Below, piece by piece: positions 54,777-63,089 of a DNA stretch of 64,000 bases. The translations under genes were made by a program, and so were the position numbers. The stretch lies in the NCBI GenBank assembly GCA_035546635.1, contig DASZWJ010000046.1:62001-126000 (forward strand). Direction: 5' to 3'. The stretch comes from Gammaproteobacteria bacterium. Lineage in GTDB: Bacteria > Pseudomonadota > Gammaproteobacteria > JAURND01. The number at the start of each line of letters is the position of its first letter. Position 1 is the first letter of the stretch. The notes under the pieces were generated by a model. It worked only from the letters and a program-made list of their open reading frames with translations. It was not told the DNA's origin and did not search any database.

Positions 54777-56948
54777 TCAAACTGGCTCTAATTTAGCATA
54801 ATTGACTACAAGCCACTTCGCGCCCGAGGTAAATCGCACCTGCACTCTGGCATGCGCGCCGCTGCCTTCAAAACTTAACACTACGCCTTCGCCAAAATGC
54901 GGATGTCGGACGCGACCGCCTAAAACTAATCCCGCTGCATTTTGTGTGGTTGTATCGCTATTATCCGTCAGGTGTTGTGTAAAATAAACCGGGCGCGTAA
55001 TCTTAGTTCTAAGATAAGCTTCGGATAAAAATTCTGCCGGAATTTCCCTGATAAACCGTGAGGGACGTTGGTGCATTTCATTACCATGCAAATGCCGCAT
55101 TGACGCATAAGTCAGATACAACCGCGTCATCGCTCGCGTCATACCGACATAACACAGACGACGTTCCTCTTCCAATTTAAACGGATCTTGGCTGGATAAG
55201 CCATGTGGGAATAACCCTTCCTCCATCCCCGATAAAAACACCAAAGGAAACTCCAATCCCTTAGCAGAATGTAAGGTCATCAGATGTACAGCATCGCTAG
55301 CCTGGTCTGCTTGCGGCTCACCGCTTTCCAGTGCAACCCGAGATAAAAATCCGGCCAATGGCGATAAATCTGCTTCTTCAGGATCGGGGGTGAACTGATA
55401 AGCGGCATTCAGTAATTCTTCTAAGTTTTCCACTTTTGCTAAGCCTTTTTCAGATCGATCCTGACGATAATGGGGCAATAAGTTACTATTTTCTAATACA
55501 TAGCGCATTTGTTCATGCAAAGCCTTATCTTTACTGGCTTGGCTTAGTGCATTAATTAAGTCTAAAAAGCTTCGCACCGCATTGGCAGAACGACTGACTA
55601 ATCTATTCTCAGCTAGCAGTGTTTCCGCAGCCCGCCATAATGAAATTCCAGAGTCACGCGCACATTCACGCAATGCCACCAAACTCGTGTCACCAATACC
55701 ACGCGTCGGTGTGTTGACCACGCGTTCAAAAGCACCATCATCATCGCGATTTTGGGTCAAACGCATATAAGCTAGGGCATCTTTAATTTCAGCGCGGTCA
55801 AAAAAGCGTAAACCGCCGTAGATGCGATAGGGAATCTCCGCATGAATTAATGCTTCTTCTAAAACACGGGATTGGGCATTGGAACGATATAAAATAGCTA
55901 TCTCTCGCCGCGCGCCGCCTTGCTCCACCCATTCCTGAATCTGAGACGTAATAAAACGGGCTTCATCACGATCATTAAATGCCGCATACAAGGATACCAG
56001 CTCGCCTTCTTGACCTTGGGTCCATAAATTCTTACCCATGCGATTTTGGTTATTGGCAATAACCGCATTGGCTGCGCTTAAAATAATATTGGTTGAGCGA
56101 TAATTTTGTTCCAGGCGCACGGTTTGTGCGCTGGGAAAATCACGCATAAATTGCGCCAAATGCTCCACTTTAGCACCACGCCAGCTATAGATAGACTGGT
56201 CATCGTCACCGACCATCATCATTTTACTGTGCTGACCGGCAAGTTTTTTCAGCCATTGATATTGAATCTGATTCGTATCTTGAAATTCATCAACTAAAAT
56301 ATGCTTGAAACGTTGTTGATAATGGGCAAGGAGATCAGGATGACTTTCCCAAAGTTCGTAAGTAAGAAGCAACAGCTCGGAGAAATCCACTAAACCACCC
56401 GTGCGGCAGATTTCTTCATAACCTTGATAAACCCGCCTATAGGTTTCTGTGAAGATATCACCATCAGGAGGAACTCTTCCGGGACGAAAACCTAGTTCTT
56501 TTTGTGAATTGATAAACCATTGCGCTTGTTTAGGCGGCCATCTAGCCTCATCCAGATTTAAATTTTTTTGCACCCGGCGTATTAAACGCAATTGGTCATC
56601 GCTATCTATGACTTGAAATGCCTGAGGCAATCCCGCCTCTTGCCAATGTTTGCGTAGCAGGCGATGCGCCATACCATGAAACGTACCCACCCAAAGACGC
56701 TGACCCGGAAGGTGTAGCAAGGACTCAACACGCGCTCGCATCTCAGCTGCCGCTTTATTGGTAAAGGTCACAGCCAGTATTTGCTCAGGGTAAACACCCT
56801 CTTTTTCTACCAGCCAAACAATACGATGCACCAATACCCGCGTCTTACCACTGCCAGCACCCGCCAGTACGAGAAAATGCTCAGCCGGAGCCGCCACTGC
56901 AGCCCGCTGGGCATCATTTAAACTATCAAGAATAAGAGAATCTGGCAT
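54777..56948 (-). CDS. uvrD: DNA helicase II
   Basis: 723 residues, SF1A 3'-5' helicase of nucleotide-excision and mismatch repair. The start is at MPDSLILDSLNDAQRAAV, matching UvrD; the upstream extension is not conserved. Motifs are AGAGSGKTRVL (I), TFTNKAAAEMR (Ia), LVDEFQDTN (II), GDDDQSIYSWRGA (III), LEQNYRS (IV), LMTLHSAKGLEF (V) and VGMTRA (VI). The C-terminus has the Tudor-like end GRVRHPHFGEGVVL...VNYAKLEPV. Confidence 0.97.
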   Translation of the reverse strand: MPDSLILDSLNDAQRAAVAAPAEHFLVLAGAGSGKTRVLVHRIVWLVEKEGVYPEQILAVTFTNKAAAEMRARVESLLHLPGQRLWVGTFHGMAHRLLRKHWQEAGLPQAFQVIDSDDQLRLIRRVQKNLNLDEARWPPKQAQWFINSQKELGFRPGRVPPDGDIFTETYRRVYQGYEEICRTGGLVDFSELLLLTYELWESHPDLLAHYQQRFKHILVDEFQDTNQIQYQWLKKLAGQHSKMMMVGDDDQSIYSWRGAKVEHLAQFMRDFPSAQTVRLEQNYRSTNIILSAANAVIANNQNRMGKNLWTQGQEGELVSLYAAFNDRDEARFITSQIQEWVEQGGARREIAILYRSNAQSRVLEEALIHAEIPYRIYGGLRFFDRAEIKDALAYMRLTQNRDDDGAFERVVNTPTRGIGDTSLVALRECARDSGISLWRAAETLLAENRLVSRSANAVRSFLDLINALSQASKDKALHEQMRYVLENSNLLPHYRQDRSEKGLAKVENLEELLNAAYQFTPDPEEADLSPLAGFLSRVALESGEPQADQASDAVHLMTLHSAKGLEFPLVFLSGMEEGLFPHGLSSQDPFKLEEERRLCYVGMTRAMTRLYLTYASMRHLHGNEMHQRPSRFIREIPAEFLSEAYLRTKITRPVYFTQHLTDNSDTTTQNAAGLVLGGRVRHPHFGEGVVLSFEGSGAHARVQVRFTSGAKWLVVNYAKLEPV

Positions 56949-57082
56949 AATGTTGATTGTACCTGAAAGTGGGGATAGCGACACGTGATAGTTTGATGGG
57001 ATAATTTTCACCCGAAGCCATACCTCTATCCTGTTTTAAATTGTGTCTAGCACAGAGAAATCTGAAATTAATACACTTGTTT

Positions 57083-57115
57083 TTTAAGGCTAGCTTAATA
57101 TGAATGCGGTATAGT
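57083..57115 (+). promoter_or_regulatory. PmrA-like box and -10 for the EirA-like gene
   Basis: TTTAAG (57083-57088), GCTAG, CTTAAT (57094-57099), exactly 10 bases, then TATAGT (57110-57115). It is the best match among the window's boxes. The -10 is 110 bases from the ATG, leaving a leader that contains a CCCTCTTT..AAAGAGGG hairpin (about 57136-57158). Confidence 0.55.
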
Positions 57116-57224
57116 AACAGAATTAGCCACTACTCACCCTCTTTGAAAAAAGAGGGAAGAGAGCCCCATGATTTCTTTAAAATGGACTCCAAACACATTA
57201 TAAACCGTTGATGATCGAGGCAGT

Positions 57225-57737
57225 ATGTCATTGAATTTACCAAACAAAGCGATCTTTGCTAGCTTTAGTGCTATTTTTTTCGTTTCAGCTATGGCGGATG
57301 CAGCGGATACGACACCCTATCCACCTACAGCAGTTAATAACAACTTAACACAGCAGCTTTGCCCCCCGATTGAAGCCTTAACTCGGAACTTGGATAACAC
57401 CTGGAGCGCACCGGGCGGCTGGAAAAGCCATAGTCCATCTTTTCTTAACTCTGTGACTCAGTTTGTCGGTGCCCAATGGATAGGGGTGAACCTAGGCGAA
57501 GTTATCTGCATTTATACCAAAAGTGGAAAAAACCGCTTCCCGATTAACCTGCAGCGTCCTAATCTGGTAGTTTCACCCGTTGGCGGCGGTTGGACGGCAG
57601 ACAAAGGCGGTTATAAAGACTGCATTTCAAACGATCCCAAACAATGCCGCTTTTTTACCCCCCAGCCCGAGAAGCATGGAAATATCTATGATGAAATCGA
57701 CTTTTACAAGGGCAAACCCCTAGATAGCTCCTATTAA
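57225..57737 (+). CDS. eirA: EirA-like T4SS-associated periplasmic protein
   Basis: 170 residues with a signal peptide (about 1-26). The mature part has four Cys (46, 95, 133, 141), suitable for two disulfides, and a pattern I recall from the EirA family of Coxiella/Legionella: CPPIEAL, W-x-APGGWKSHSPSF, FVGAQWIGVNLGEVICIY, FPINLQRPNLVVSP and GGWTADKGGYKDC. In C. burnetii EirA is periplasmic and required for Dot/Icm function and intracellular growth. No dot/icm gene is in the window; the PmrA-like promoter is consistent. The family assignment is from memory. Confidence 0.6.
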   Translation: MSLNLPNKAIFASFSAIFFVSAMADAADTTPYPPTAVNNNLTQQLCPPIEALTRNLDNTWSAPGGWKSHSPSFLNSVTQFVGAQWIGVNLGEVICIYTKSGKNRFPINLQRPNLVVSPVGGGWTADKGGYKDCISNDPKQCRFFTPQPEKHGNIYDEIDFYKGKPLDSSY

Positions 57738-57812
57738 AATTGAGAATTATCCTGGGAGCGCAGGCGCTCCACCATTTCCAGGAAAAACACCCCAAAATCT
57801 CAAGGAATTCAC

Positions 57813-58763
57813 GTGCTCCATAATATGTCAGCCCTCACTCCATTCAATATACGCATCGCCACTCGCAAAAGCCCCCTAGCTATGTGGCAAGCTAACTATG
57901 TTAAAACTTTGCTCATAGCCTTCCATCCCCATATAACCGTTGACATTCTAGGACTATTAACCGAGGGAGATAAGTTATTAGCCACCCCCCTAACCCAGAT
58001 AGGCGGGAAAGGTTTATTTGTCAAAGAACTGGAAAAAGCCATTCTAGAGCATCGCGCCGATATTGCCGTACATTCCATCAAAGACTTACCAGTGACCCTG
58101 CCCGATCACTTAATTCTGGCCGCTGTGTGTGAACGTGAAGATCCACGCGACGCGTTGGTTTCCAATCAATTCACTTCCTTGGATGATTTACCGCAAGGCG
58201 CAATTGTGGGCACCTCCAGCAGCCGACGCGCGTGTCAGTTACATGCCATACGCCCTGACCTTAAGATTGAAAACCTACGCGGCAATGTCGGCACCCGACT
58301 CAGCCGACTCGATGCGGGCTTATACGATGCCATTATTTTAGCCGCAGCCGGCCTAAAACGCCTAGAGGTTGAAAACCGCATCCGTGCTTATTTAGACCCA
58401 GAAATCTGGATTCCGGCCGTGGGTCAAGGGGCTATTGGGATTGAATGCCATCGTGATAATGCGTCTGTTTTAAATTTGCTGACAGCACTGAATCATCCGC
58501 CGACACAACAGTGCATCACCGCAGAACGCAGTATGAATTTAGAGTTAAACGGTGGCTGCCAACTACCCATTGCCGGTTATGCCACCTTGCAGATTGAGCA
58601 ATTAACTATCCGCGGTTTAGTCGGCGACTTAGAAAATCAGACATTAATACAATCAGAAGCTTCTGGAAGCATAGAAGATGCGGCAAATATTGGTGCAGAG
58701 CTTGCCCATAAATTATTGGCCGCTGGTGCGCGTGCATTGCTACAAAAATCTACGATTTCGTAA
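57813..58763 (+). CDS. hemC: Porphobilinogen deaminase (hydroxymethylbilane synthase)
   Basis: 316 residues; polymerises four porphobilinogens for heme synthesis. The GTG at 57813 has AAGGA 7 bases upstream; the ATG at 57825 is too far from it. Landmarks are IRIATRKSPLAMWQA, HSIKDLP, RREDPRDAL-type CEREDPRDALV, GTSSSRRACQL, NLRGNVGTRLSRL and the dipyrromethane-cofactor Cys249 in ELNGGCQLPIAGY. Confidence 0.97.
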   Translation: MLHNMSALTPFNIRIATRKSPLAMWQANYVKTLLIAFHPHITVDILGLLTEGDKLLATPLTQIGGKGLFVKELEKAILEHRADIAVHSIKDLPVTLPDHLILAAVCEREDPRDALVSNQFTSLDDLPQGAIVGTSSSRRACQLHAIRPDLKIENLRGNVGTRLSRLDAGLYDAIILAAAGLKRLEVENRIRAYLDPEIWIPAVGQGAIGIECHRDNASVLNLLTALNHPPTQQCITAERSMNLELNGGCQLPIAGYATLQIEQLTIRGLVGDLENQTLIQSEASGSIEDAANIGAELAHKLLAAGARALLQKSTIS

Positions 58764-58774
58764 TCATTTAAACC

Positions 58775-59473
58775 ATGATAATCACCCAACAATTTTTTGA
58801 TCGTGACGCACAAGTTGTCGCTATAGATTTATTAGGCAAAGTATTGCGCCATCACTATCATGGCATGTGGCTATCGGCAATGATAATTGAGACTGAAGCC
58901 TATTATTTGGAAGATAAAGGTAGTCACGCCTCATTAGGATTAACCGAAAAACGCAAAGCGCTATTTATGCCTCCTGGTACCATTTATATGTATTATGCCC
59001 ACGGTGGCGATTCGCTCAACTTGAGCTGTCGCGGCGCAGGGAATGCTGTATTGATAAAATCCGGCATTGCCTGGGAGGATGGCCGCACGCACCCGAACAT
59101 GCTAGAACAAATGCGCCGCTTAAATCCCATATTAAAAAGTGGAAAATTGCGCCCAGTATCACATTTATGCTCCGGCCAAACTTTATTGTGCCGCTCGCTG
59201 ACATTAAAAGTGCCAGAATGGAATCAAAAAACTTTCGATCCACAACGTTTTTATCTGGAAGATGTCGGTTATCACCCACAACAAATTATTCAAACTACGC
59301 GCCTTGGAATTCCTAAAGGCCGCGATCCGCATCTGCCTTATCGTTTTATAGATTATCGCTATATTACACGTGCAACTAGTAATCCGCTTACGCGGCGGGG
59401 CTGGCAGATCAACAAGGAATATGAGATTAAAGATTTGGATTTAATTTTGAAGAGTCCTTACAACAATGAGTAG
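58775..59473 (+). CDS. mpg: 3-methyladenine DNA glycosylase (AAG/MPG type)
   Basis: 232 residues; excises alkylated purines. Family marks are FFDRDAQVVAIDLLGKVL, IIETEAYYLEDKGSHAS, MFMPPGTIYMYYAHG-like FMPPGTIYMYYAHGG and the GRDPHLPYRFIDYR end. The E in IETEAY is the catalytic acid position. It starts 11 bases after hemC, so likely co-transcribed; it separates hemC from hemD. Confidence 0.92.
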   Translation: MIITQQFFDRDAQVVAIDLLGKVLRHHYHGMWLSAMIIETEAYYLEDKGSHASLGLTEKRKALFMPPGTIYMYYAHGGDSLNLSCRGAGNAVLIKSGIAWEDGRTHPNMLEQMRRLNPILKSGKLRPVSHLCSGQTLLCRSLTLKVPEWNQKTFDPQRFYLEDVGYHPQQIIQTTRLGIPKGRDPHLPYRFIDYRYITRATSNPLTRRGWQINKEYEIKDLDLILKSPYNNE

Positions 59474-59665
59474 TCGCAAGGCGCTTTTTTACAGCAAATT
59501 CAGATTAATCAACCAGGGAACAAGGGATCTAACGGAAATCTTTATTGAGGCAAGTAGTTTTTCGCGTAGTCGCAGTTCAGGTGTTGCTGCCTCATCCCGT
59601 AATTGCTCTTGATCGTCATGAATCTGGACCTATCTTTTCCGTAAGGAGTGCCATTAGATATAAGT

Positions 59666-60048
59666 TTATTTCTGAAAAAAATCTTGCAAACTTTGGGCTG
59701 ACAAAATACGCACCACCCAAGACAGCAACTGTTCCGAATCTGCTTGCTGTAAGCGACGCTCATCATTAGGAGATAAAGCACCAAATTTTGTTTCAAGTAA
59801 TTTTCTCAGCAACATAACCTCTCCTTGTTGCTGCCCTAGCTCTAATCCTTGCTTAAGTCCTGTTTCAAGAGCTTTCGCCGAATAATATCGTTCAAAACAA
59901 TTTACATAACGCATATTTTTTTGTCCTCCCACTGTTCAATTTCATTAATAAGCTGTAGGAAACACGGAAAATATCGATCTAAAATAGCTTTCAAGGCACC
60001 GTCATAATCATTAACAATACCAAGATGAGGCGAAGTAGTAATTTCCAT
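59666..60048 (-). pseudogene. Rpn-family recombination-promoting nuclease/transposase remnant
   Basis: The 5' piece reads MEITTSPHLGIVNDYDGALKA then ILDRYFPCFLQL and jumps to INEIEQWEDKK, so the central nuclease domain is missing. At about 59915-59922 an A-run one base too short shifts the frame; adding one A restores DKKNMRYVN. The 3' piece continues MRYVNCFERYYSAKALETGL, KQGLELGQQQGEVMLLRKLLETKFG and LSPNDERRLQQADSEQLLSW, the DUF4351-type tail. Both a deletion and a frameshift are therefore present, and the gene is dead. Confidence 0.75.
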
Positions 60049-60160
60049 TGCTAGATTTTCCTGGATATCAAAAAAGTAATTGTGGCAAGATGGTGTGATG
60101 CTTCGCAATACCGTAATGTTTCAATGATTTTTAAATCCGGGATATCAAAAGGAGAAACTG

Positions 60161-60466
60161 ATGCACTACCTGCATTTCTATGTTCCAAAATCCCATCTCG
60201 ATAGCGTCAAAGCCGCTTTATTTGCACAGGGCGCCGGCCGCATTGGGAATTATGAACACTGCGCTTGGCAAGTACTGGGTGTGGGACAATTTCGTCCGCT
60301 TAAAAATAGCAAACCTTTTCTGGGGGAATCAGGAAAGCTAGCAAAGATTGCGGAATATAAAGTAGAAATGGTTTGTGAAGATGATTGTGTTGCGGCTGTA
60401 ATTGCAGCATTGCAGAATGCACATCCTTATGAACAACCTGCATATGTAATTTTTAAAGTTTCATAA
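60161..60466 (+). CDS. NIF3/YqfO C-terminal-like (PII/CutA-fold) small protein
   Basis: 101 residues: FYVPKSHLDSVKAALFAQGAG, IGNYEHCAWQVLG, GQFRPLKNSKPF and AHPYEQPAY. This is the CutA-like insert domain of NIF3/YqfO proteins occurring alone, as in many gammaproteobacteria. Ligand and role unknown. GGAG precedes the ATG; hemD begins 13 bases after its stop. Confidence 0.85.
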   Translation: MHYLHFYVPKSHLDSVKAALFAQGAGRIGNYEHCAWQVLGVGQFRPLKNSKPFLGESGKLAKIAEYKVEMVCEDDCVAAVIAALQNAHPYEQPAYVIFKVS

Positions 60467-60479
60467 ACTCATTTTGGTT

Positions 60480-61268
60480 ATGATTAGTATGACTGACCTT
60501 GATATTTCTAAGCCTCTTTCAACCTTAACTTTTTTAATAACTCGCCCTGCGCAGCAAGCACACAATCTGTGCGCCAATATAGAAACTTTAGGTGGGAATT
60601 GTATTGTATTTTCGACTCTGGAAATTTCTCCATTGCCTGAACTGCAACAATTACTTTTGCCCATTCTCAGCAACTTAGCTAATGTAGATAAAGTAATTTT
60701 CCTAAGTGCTAACGCCGTACGTTTCGTGATGCCGTATTGGCCGGACAATTGCAAAATACCCCCAGTTTTTGCTATCGGTCCTGGTACTGCCAAAATGCTG
60801 GCTGAATTTAGAATTAAAAGCCACACCCCATATGCTAACGCCTTCAACAGTGAAGGGTTGTTGTCCTTACCTGAACTACAAGTTGTGGCTGGTCAAAAAA
60901 TCGTGATTTTCTCAGGATTGGATGGACGAATGCTGTTGGAGAATACTCTGAAGGCGCGAGAGGCACGAGTAAAGCAGGTAGCGGTATATCAGCGTAATTT
61001 GCCGCCAGTTGATTTTCAAGCACATTTATCACAATGGCAACTGGAGACAATTGCTTGCATTATCAGCACCAGCAGTGAGAGCTTAAATAACTTATGGCTA
61101 ATTGCTGGAAAAGAGGGACAGGCTTGGTTACGTAATCAACAATTATTAGTTATAAGCAGATCTATGGCGGAATTGGCACAGAAACTGGGGTTTTTGTTAG
61201 CACCCTTAATTGCAGCAAATGCTAGCGATTCAGCCATACTTGATACATTACTAGCCTCCCATCTTTAG
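60480..61268 (+). CDS. hemD: Uroporphyrinogen-III synthase
   Basis: 262 residues; cyclises hydroxymethylbilane with D-ring inversion. The sequence is divergent, as usual for HemD: FLITRPAQQAHNLCANIETLGG, TLEISPLPELQ, KVIFLSANAVRFVMPYW, FAIGPGTAKML, VAVYQRNLPP and IISTSSESLNNLW. The start is uncertain between ATG 60480 and ATG 60489; neither has a strong ribosome binding site. It follows the NIF3-like gene rather than hemC. Confidence 0.9.
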   Translation: MISMTDLDISKPLSTLTFLITRPAQQAHNLCANIETLGGNCIVFSTLEISPLPELQQLLLPILSNLANVDKVIFLSANAVRFVMPYWPDNCKIPPVFAIGPGTAKMLAEFRIKSHTPYANAFNSEGLLSLPELQVVAGQKIVIFSGLDGRMLLENTLKAREARVKQVAVYQRNLPPVDFQAHLSQWQLETIACIISTSSESLNNLWLIAGKEGQAWLRNQQLLVISRSMAELAQKLGFLLAPLIAANASDSAILDTLLASHL

Positions 61269-61274
61269 CTCTTT

Positions 61275-61311
61275 TCATCCCGTAAGGGGATTCCCTTCAG
61301 TCACAGACGAG
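61275..61311. repeat. Inverted partial copy of the metG-upstream repeat core
   Basis: TCATCCCGTAAGGGGATTCC..GTCACAGAC is the reverse complement, with few differences, of the inner core at 16570-16605. Confidence 0.6.
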
Positions 61312-61341
61312 ATAGCGACTTGCAGTTTCCTTAATGTTTAA

Positions 61342-61583
61342 GTAACTATTCAGCACATTGTTGGAAGTAGCACAAAACGGTCAGATTTTTCCAAGGTCAC
61401 CCCTAAAAATTTAGGAAAAAACGCAGCATACACAAAGTATGTGAGCATTTTTCCTAAATTTATAGGGGTGAGATTATAAAGTACTTCCTGCACTTTACCC
61501 TTCGGGCTGCTGACGCATTCAAATTTGTTCCTACAAATTTAGTGGAAAAATATGGCCGTTTCAGTCCTGTGGTGAATAGTTAC
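61342..61583. repeat. 242-bp nested inverted-repeat element between hemD and dsbB
   Basis: Outer tips GTAACTATTCAGCAC (61342-61356) and GTGGTGAATAGTTAC (61569-61583), one mismatch; the homology continues inward as AAACGG.CA.ATTTTTCCA on both sides. An inner stem, 61397-61424 with 61445-61471, is about 27 bp with few mismatches. No coding potential. The right tip reaches the dsbB stop codon. It is the largest of this element class in the window. Confidence 0.78.
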
Positions 61584-62083
61584 TAATGTTTATTCAGCCT
61601 TTGTGCAAAAACAATCTGTGTCAAAGCCAACACACCAAATCCTGCAAAACATAATAATGTCCAAAATGGAATACTCAAACCCCAGACCTGGATAATGTGG
61701 CTGCAATTTTCTGAACTTTGAAATAAAAAACGCATGGCTTGCACAAAAGGTAAAGTCATGAGGTAAGCGTAACCTGGAACGCAGATCTCCGTCGCAGCTT
61801 TGGGATGGAGTTGTAACCAGATATGCCGCCATGCCAACAATACGCCTGCTATAGCCATAATCAATGTCAATGCACCGTAAATACGCACTCCGGTTTTTTT
61901 AGGATTATGAAGCATGGCCACAAATAAAATGATTGCCAATGCCATAAATACGAGTCGCTGCAGCATACATAATGGACAGGGCTGTATGCCTTGAATATAT
62001 TGCAGATAATAGGCAGCTGCCAGTAATAAACAGCAGATAATGAAACCAGATACATTGAGGACGCGACTGCAAAAAAATCTCAT
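61583..62083 (-). CDS. dsbB: Disulfide bond formation protein B
   Basis: 166 residues, four membrane segments. Redox pairs C36-x-x-C39 (QPCPLCMLQR) and C101...C127 are both present, as needed to pass electrons from DsbA to quinone. Dot/Icm and pilus proteins often need disulfides. Alone here; no dsbA nearby. Confidence 0.93.
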   Translation of the reverse strand: MRFFCSRVLNVSGFIICCLLLAAAYYLQYIQGIQPCPLCMLQRLVFMALAIILFVAMLHNPKKTGVRIYGALTLIMAIAGVLLAWRHIWLQLHPKAATEICVPGYAYLMTLPFVQAMRFLFQSSENCSHIIQVWGLSIPFWTLLCFAGFGVLALTQIVFAQRLNKH

Positions 62084-62179
62084 AAATTCTGTCCTAGTTG
62101 ATTCTTTGATTCTTTTTCAATGAGCCTGCTGTACTAAAAATAGACTGAGCACTATGCCAGTTTTTTCAGCTTTCTTTTA

Positions 62180-63028
62180 TCAAACCTTTTTTACTTCAAA
62201 CTCTCTCTTAACCAACTCTCCAGAGGCATGAGACATTAAAGCTCCATCGTCAGTGCGAATTAATAAATGTCCTCTGCCATCGATTCCCTTAGCAACTCCA
62301 GAAAATGTTCCTTGGGCATTTTTTAAGGTGACGGATTTTTCTCGTAGATAATCATGACGCTGCCAATCCGTTACAAATGCGGCAAAAGTCTGTTTGTCAA
62401 AAACCTCAAGATCGGTCAATAGTTGATCGATTATAAGGCCAGCCATTTTACTTCTATCCTGCGGATTGCCCAAGATTAAGCTTAATGAAGTCCATGCTTG
62501 CGAAATTTTATCTTCAAACGTAGGCACCATATTCACATTCAAGCCTACACTAATAATGGCGAAGGTTTTTCCCAAACCTCGACTTTCAGTATCCACCAAA
62601 ATTCCAGCCAATTTGTTATTTTTCCAATAGATATCATTTGGCCATTTGACCCGCACATGTTTAGTCAAGCCGTAGGCAGCCAATGCTCTAACTACACAAA
62701 TACCAACCACGAGACTTAAGCCTTCCAGCTGCTGGATTTCCTTCTGAAATAGCCAAGCACAAGATAAATTAACATTGGTAGCGAAGGGGGTATGCCAATA
62801 ACGGTTCATTTGTCCCCGACCATGCGTTTGTTCCTCGGCTAAACAAATGTGCGGACAAACTAAACCTGCGCCTTTTGCTTTCAGCCAATCAATAGTGGAT
62901 GTAACACGCGGAAGAATATCGATTGCAACCGTATGAGGTGTTTGGATTTGTTTACGGATGACTGCTTCATCTAGGAGAGTTGTAGGCATGGAAAAAGTTT
63001 GACCGCCGTGGGTGATAAACTGTGGCAT
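62180..63028 (-). CDS. birA: Biotin--[acetyl-CoA-carboxylase] ligase, catalytic form
   Basis: 282 residues; activates biotin and attaches it to AccB. The start is set at MPQFITHGGQTFSMP; upstream in-frame codons overlap lpxC and begin with TTG. AGGAGG lies 15 bases before this ATG, rather far. The ligase core shows AEEQTHGRGQMNRYW (the GRG..xR loop, with Q-M-N where GRGRRGR is usual), VRVKWPNDIYWKNNKLAGILVDTE and the C-terminal SH3-like domain. The start leaves ~45 residues before the core, too short for a normal HTH, so no bio-operator repressor function is expected. Confidence 0.9.
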   Translation of the reverse strand: MPQFITHGGQTFSMPTTLLDEAVIRKQIQTPHTVAIDILPRVTSTIDWLKAKGAGLVCPHICLAEEQTHGRGQMNRYWHTPFATNVNLSCAWLFQKEIQQLEGLSLVVGICVVRALAAYGLTKHVRVKWPNDIYWKNNKLAGILVDTESRGLGKTFAIISVGLNVNMVPTFEDKISQAWTSLSLILGNPQDRSKMAGLIIDQLLTDLEVFDKQTFAAFVTDWQRHDYLREKSVTLKNAQGTFSGVAKGIDGRGHLLIRTDDGALMSHASGELVKREFEVKKV

Positions 63029-63089
63029 AAGAGAAAATCTTTGCCTCCTTGCAGAAGAAGGAAAACGTGCATGCTGTTTTAACGCCCCC

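Noticed and set aside
59542-59796. Minus-strand ORF in the hemC-hemD gap
   Set aside because: Its composition (many Cys, Tyr, Asn) is unlike a protein, and it overlaps the transposase remnant in another frame.
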